Assembly (NCBI GenBank): GCA_029934915.1
Contig: JAOZLI010000096.1
Span: forward strand, 1-9,278
Reading direction: 5' to 3'
Origin: Desulfocapsa sp.
GTDB taxonomy: Bacteria > Desulfobacterota > Desulfobulbia > Desulfobulbales > Desulfocapsaceae
DNA length: 9,278 bases
The notes beneath the pieces are model-generated. The model ran no database searches and was not told where the DNA came from. It saw only the letters and a list, made by a program, of their open reading frames with translations. Made by a program: the position numbers and the translations under genes. This document shows, in pieces, positions 5,760-9,278 of the stretch. Positions within the stretch are counted from its first letter, which is position 1, and each line of letters begins with the position of its first letter.

Positions 5760-7475
5760 TTATTCAACAATAGTTGTAGTGGATTCTATCAGAATACTAT
5801 TTCCCAGTACCTCGGAACGTGAGGCCAGTTGTTTATACATTGATATTCCGTCAAGTAAAGGAAGAACCAATTCTTTCACTACGATATCAACTTTATGGGC
5901 AGTTTCTGGCCCTTGAAGAACGGCCATTCCACCTGCCCAGGTGGCAATCTGCTTTAAAGCATCTGCCAGCCGGTCTATATGAATATAAGCGGCGGAATTA
6001 TTCTTTCGGGTAAGTTCTTTGCGTAACTTCTTCAGCCCCGGTGTATTCAACAAACTTAGCCCAGGTTCACTCTGAAGTACCACAATCTCCTTAAGGAGAT
6101 CTCTTGAATTGGACAAAAGCAGATAATCTTCAAACAGAGTAAATGCCGGCTGCAAACCAACCTGTGGAGCAATGCCCCAGTAGCTGATTTCCTGCCCCTT
6201 ATAACTTTTGGTATTAATAGGAATCTCGGCTTCAAGAAGAATTTGATTAAATATATGTTTAAACTTTTGTGGCTCTTTTAGCTGCAGCACTACCATGATT
6301 TTGGGGAGTGGCAAGCCGTTTGAGCCAACATCCTGTATCACGATCCCACATTCCCGTCCAACCATGGCAAGGATTTCTTCAAGTCCCATTCCAGTAATAT
6401 CCTGCAACTCTTGTTGTAGCAGATAAAACATTCCAGGATTATATTCAATCAAAGTTTCGCTATATAATTCAAAAAGTAAAGGAAGATTCAGACTATTAAT
6501 CCAATAATAAAAAAGAGTATCAGCTGGTAACATTGCAAGGGTTTTATTGTTCGAAGGTTCAACCCCAAATAAACCAGCGACCTCACGATCAAGATCTTCC
6601 GGTTCATAGAGAATCTCAATAGCGTCTTTTATCAACCCTTCCTCTTTCCATGCACCATATGCTGCCGCCCCCCAACCTTCCCACTGCTCCAGAAGTGTTA
6701 GAAACTGACGATGTTCTTCATCTTGCAATGCTCCTGCAATCATTTTCCCCTGTTCCATAAGCGCTGGCAGGGAAAGATACTGAAACAAATCTGCCCCCTG
6801 GAAACGCTTTCGTAACTTTTGAAAATGAGGATTACCGGCAAGAGTATTCGTTTTATTATCATACACATCAAGACTTTTACGAACCAATCGTTCATCAAAC
6901 GCGGCCAAAACCATTCCATCAACCATGGCTATGGATAAGGTCTCTTGCTCATCAAACTGATATCTTGTGATGATATGAGCTCCGTACTGCGCCGTTGACT
7001 GCTTGGTTCCCGCTGACAAGTATGGTGCCAGGAATTGCAGTATTTTTGTATTATGTCGTGGTCTTGTAATAAGCAGAAGCCGTTCTTCCAGGGCCTTTGC
7101 CGGGTTTTCAGGAGAAAAGGACTGCGCCGAAAAAAGCGCTAAGGAAAATTCTTTGCCAAAAATTTGATTAAACCCCGGCTCTCTTAATGTTTTATCAACA
7201 TCCTGCCAGTGCCTTAAAATCTTTTCGACAAATATTTGATCGCCACCAAGTGCGGCAGCAACTTTAGAATATTCAATACGGGAAAGGGTTTTACCCAATC
7301 GACTTTGGGTAAATTCTTGATACATGGTGACAAACTCATGCTGCTCGCCATAAAAAAGAACATCTTCTGGCAAAAAATCGGGGGCCTGAATCCCCTTTTC
7401 ATGCTCCTTTTGTAAAACAAAAAACAACCCCAGACAACAGACGAGGAGAATGGTGACAAATCCAATTTTTTTCAT
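5760..7475 (-). CDS. membrane-anchored envelope protein with two similar halves (DUF3352-like)
   Basis: A 571-residue protein with a short basic start and a hydrophobic segment at residues 4-21, which acts as signal peptide or membrane anchor. There is no proper lipobox around Cys13-Cys14. The rest should face the periplasm. The two halves follow the same order of elements: LPEDVLFY (35-42) versus LPADTLFYY (316-324); FGKEFSLALFS (106-116) versus VGRECGIVIQDV (372-383); a strand followed by KILQFLAPYL versus KFKHIFNQIL; YGAHIITRY versus YKGQEISYW; MVLAAFDERLVRKSL (188-202) versus YLLLSNSRDLLKEIV (451-465); and FQKLRKRF versus LKKLRKEL. This suggests an internal duplication. The style recalls DUF3352 proteins, of unknown function; that link is tentative and no enzyme motif is visible. 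It lies 8 bp after the HD-GYP regulator and 15 bp before the 127-residue gene, so it is probably cotranscribed with both. Confidence 0.82.
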   Translation of the reverse strand: MKKIGFVTILLVCCLGLFFVLQKEHEKGIQAPDFLPEDVLFYGEQHEFVTMYQEFTQSRLGKTLSRIEYSKVAAALGGDQIFVEKILRHWQDVDKTLREPGFNQIFGKEFSLALFSAQSFSPENPAKALEERLLLITRPRHNTKILQFLAPYLSAGTKQSTAQYGAHIITRYQFDEQETLSIAMVDGMVLAAFDERLVRKSLDVYDNKTNTLAGNPHFQKLRKRFQGADLFQYLSLPALMEQGKMIAGALQDEEHRQFLTLLEQWEGWGAAAYGAWKEEGLIKDAIEILYEPEDLDREVAGLFGVEPSNNKTLAMLPADTLFYYWINSLNLPLLFELYSETLIEYNPGMFYLLQQELQDITGMGLEEILAMVGRECGIVIQDVGSNGLPLPKIMVVLQLKEPQKFKHIFNQILLEAEIPINTKSYKGQEISYWGIAPQVGLQPAFTLFEDYLLLSNSRDLLKEIVVLQSEPGLSLLNTPGLKKLRKELTRKNNSAAYIHIDRLADALKQIATWAGGMAVLQGPETAHKVDIVVKELVLPLLDGISMYKQLASRSEVLGNSILIESTTTIVE

Positions 7476-7483
7476 ACTTAAAA

Positions 7484-8509
7484 CTACTTGAACTGCTCTT
7501 TAATTGCAAGCCACTGTGTTTCCAGTCGTAGAAAACTATCAACCACATCCGGGTCAAGATGACTGCCTCGTTCTTCTACAATAATAGTTTTCACTTTATC
7601 ATGCGAAAATTCATCTTTGTAACACCGTTTACTGGTCATGGCATCATAGATATCAGCAAGTGCCATAATACGGGCACTCACTGGTATGTCGTCACCTTTT
7701 AACCCTTCCGGATATCCTTTGCCATTAAATTTTTCATGATGATACATGGCAACATCACTGGCTGTTTTCAGATAATGCGAACCTGTCTTTGCATAGATAT
7801 CAAGAAGCATCTTACCACCAATAGCAGCATGATCCTTCATGATTTCAAATTCACTGTCCGTCAATTTCCCGGGTTTATGAAGAATATGATCAGGAGTTGC
7901 TACCTTGCCAATATCATGAAGCGGAGTAACCTGTGATATTTCCTCGGCAAAATTCACACTCATTTCAAATTTAGGACAATTTTCAGCAATATCCTTCGCC
8001 AACAACCACGCATAGCGTTGCACTCTTTCCAGGTGATAACCCGTTTCTTCACTGCGATACTCAGCCAGTTTCGCCATGGAAAGTATCAATTCATCATGAC
8101 TTTCAAGACGCAGTAAGCGGATACCGCTCTGTATTCGCAGCTGTAACTCCTCGTTCAAGGCTGGCTTGGTCAGGAAATCATCAGCGCCATAGTTGAGCGC
8201 CTTGACCACTGATTTTTTGCCCTCGTTTGAAGTGAGAACAATCATATATATGTAGCGACTCTGTTCTTTTCGTATATGTTGAATGAGTTCGTAGCCATCC
8301 ATAACAGGCATATTAAGATCTGTTACAACAAGCCGAATGTCTGGGTTTTTCCTGAATAGCTCCAATGCCTCCTGGCCGTTACTTGCCGTCAGGACATGAT
8401 ACCCTTCCTGTACCAGAAGCATCTGTAGAAGCATAAGTTGCGCTGACTCATCGTCGACCAGCAAAATGGACAATTTTGGTATCCATGAAGTATCGTGTTT
8501 CGTATTCAT
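7484..8509 (-). CDS. response regulator with HD-GYP domain (c-di-GMP phosphodiesterase, RpfG-like)
   Basis: A 341-residue two-domain regulator. The receiver domain (about 12-132) has the acidic pair Asp19-Asp20, the phospho-acceptor Asp64 in VVTDLNMP, Thr93 in VLTS and Lys115 in LTKP, so it should be phosphorylated. The HD-GYP domain (about 140-335) keeps the metal and signature residues: His159 in ETGYHLERV, His198-Asp199 in HDIGK, His227 in KDHAAIG, His257-His258-Glu259 followed by FNGKGYPEGL with GYP at 265-267, and Asp286 in ALADIYDAM. A working enzyme that opens cyclic di-GMP to pGpG or GMP is therefore expected in the cytoplasm. The ATG at 8509 has GAGAG (8524-8520) 10 nt upstream, overlapping the stop of the preceding sensor gene. 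Being directly downstream of a REC-Hpt protein, it is the natural recipient of that phosphorelay (inference). Confidence 0.95.
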   Translation of the reverse strand: MNTKHDTSWIPKLSILLVDDESAQLMLLQMLLVQEGYHVLTASNGQEALELFRKNPDIRLVVTDLNMPVMDGYELIQHIRKEQSRYIYMIVLTSNEGKKSVVKALNYGADDFLTKPALNEELQLRIQSGIRLLRLESHDELILSMAKLAEYRSEETGYHLERVQRYAWLLAKDIAENCPKFEMSVNFAEEISQVTPLHDIGKVATPDHILHKPGKLTDSEFEIMKDHAAIGGKMLLDIYAKTGSHYLKTASDVAMYHHEKFNGKGYPEGLKGDDIPVSARIMALADIYDAMTSKRCYKDEFSHDKVKTIIVEERGSHLDPDVVDSFLRLETQWLAIKEQFK

Positions 8510-8522
8510 ATAATATTATCTC

Positions 8523-9278
8523 TCACGACGGTTCTACAACCAGTGAGCTTAAAATTGTTTTCAATTCCTCAAAGGTCTTTCGACTTTGCGACACATTTTT
8601 TTGTTCTGCATTCCCTTGAAGGGATTTGCAAATCGTTACACCCTCGTCCATACCTATAGCCAGCAATATTCCTTTTATTTTATGTGCACCATTGGCCACC
8701 TGCGATAATTCATCACTCCCAAAGGCGTTTGTCATATCCTCCAGACATTGCCGAAGTGACTGCACAGACACGCTCAGCAATTGCTTGAGCATTTCATCAT
8801 CCAAGGGGTGGCTCATCTTTAAAAATTCCATGGCCGTAACCAACAAATCTTTTGATTCTATCGTTGGTGTATCTACTACAGGCGTAGACTCCTCGACAGT
8901 TGCTTTACCAAACTGCTTCAGAACAGTATTCATCGAATCCACTGAAAAGGGCTTTGACAGTACACTATCCATCCCGGCATCCAGACAGAGCCTTTTCGAC
9001 TGTTCGTCAAGATTACCGGTAACGGCTATTACATGAAGATGTTTCCCCTGCAAATGTTCGCCATTCTGGCCAGTACGTCTTTCAAATTCAACATTTTCTG
9101 AGCTGCCATTTTCACAGGAGCGTAGTATTTTAGTCGTTTCCAACCCATCTAAAACTGGCATCTGCATATCCATAAATACAAGATCAAAATCATCTTCAGC
9201 AATTTTTTTAAGTGCAACCTCCCCGTTCTCAGCGACTACGACACTGTGCCCCTGCCTTTCCAGCAGCATTGTCACAAT
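8523..9278 (-). CDS. C-terminal REC-Hpt part of a (probably hybrid) sensor histidine kinase, cut by the right edge
   Basis: The frame is open to base 9278, so the true start lies outside the window; the GTG at 9275 is internal to the receiver domain. The visible 252 residues begin at the first helix of a receiver domain (IVTMLLERQGH). Counting from the codon at 9275, the phospho-acceptor is Asp36 in VFMDMQMPVLDG, with Thr86 in IAVTG and Lys108 in LSKPF. A hydrophilic stretch of about 30 residues (51-80) lies where most receivers have about 12. A linker (about 120-145) leads to an Hpt domain (about 148-250) with the phosphorylatable His198 in GAHKIKG. This is the usual tail of BarA/ArcB-type hybrid kinases, but the missing N-terminus means a kinase core is inferred, not seen. 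Its stop is 13 bp before the HD-GYP regulator, suggesting one operon and a shared phosphorelay. Confidence 0.9.
   Translation of the reverse strand: MVTMLLERQGHSVVVAENGEVALKKIAEDDFDLVFMDMQMPVLDGLETTKILRSCENGSSENVEFERRTGQNGEHLQGKHLHVIAVTGNLDEQSKRLCLDAGMDSVLSKPFSVDSMNTVLKQFGKATVEESTPVVDTPTIESKDLLVTAMEFLKMSHPLDDEMLKQLLSVSVQSLRQCLEDMTNAFGSDELSQVANGAHKIKGILLAIGMDEGVTICKSLQGNAEQKNVSQSRKTFEELKTILSSLVVEPS

Noticed and set aside
7214..7465. 83-codon minus-strand frame overlapping the start of the anchored protein
   Set aside because: It is a shifted frame of the signal/anchor region. The chosen frame gives a proper signal segment and repeated domains, and this one gives nothing recognisable.
8626..9036. 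136-codon plus-strand open frame opposite the sensor gene
   Set aside because: It is antisense to a receiver-Hpt coding sequence whose motifs are unmistakable. Its translation shows no domain, and no ribosome-binding site or neighbour supports it.

Overview
The window looks like chromosomal DNA from a Gram-negative bacterium, most likely a Desulfobulbales/Desulfobacterota-type anaerobe. The grounds are a lipoprotein signal peptide, a hybrid histidine kinase with an HD-GYP output, a paired PD-(D/E)XK/AAA ATPase module of a kind common in that group, and moderate, slightly AT-rich composition. This assignment is inference from gene style; there is no rRNA or marker gene to confirm it. Genes fill nearly the whole window. 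The only non-coding stretch over 20 bp is the divergent gap of about 260 bp at 1959-2217. I saw no tRNA, rRNA, CRISPR array, insertion sequence or convincing hairpin terminator.

Layout. (1) 1-1958, minus strand: a complete AAA-ATPase-like/PD-(D/E)XK nuclease-like protein (DUF1703 type), followed with no gap (TAG directly joined to ATG) by a second P-loop ATPase that runs off the left edge. (2) 1959-2217: divergent intergenic region with weak promoter candidates. (3) 2218-4372, plus strand: a compact three-gene unit of an alpha/beta hydrolase, a family-3 amino-acid-type solute-binding lipoprotein and a dCMP deaminase of the animal (DCTD) type, with gaps of 2 and 8 bp. (4) 4369-9278, minus strand: a compact five-gene unit read right to left. 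It holds the C-terminal part of a sensor protein (REC-Hpt, cut by the right edge), a REC-HD-GYP response regulator, a membrane-anchored protein with two similar halves (DUF3352-like), a 127-residue unrecognised protein and thiamine-monophosphate kinase ThiL. Gaps are 13, 8 and 15 bp, then a 1-bp stop/start overlap.

How the genes may work together. The REC-Hpt end of the sensor could pass phosphate to the REC domain of the next gene, whose HD-GYP domain keeps its catalytic residues and should hydrolyse cyclic di-GMP. The two envelope/unknown proteins downstream could belong to that response or could simply share the transcript with the housekeeping gene thiL. The plus-strand operon has no obvious single pathway. 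It converges on thiL so tightly that the two stop codons share the bases TTAA, which leaves no room for a conventional intergenic terminator. The best candidates for something under-described are the coupled ATPase/nuclease pair at the left edge and the duplicated envelope protein plus 127-residue protein placed between c-di-GMP signalling and thiL.
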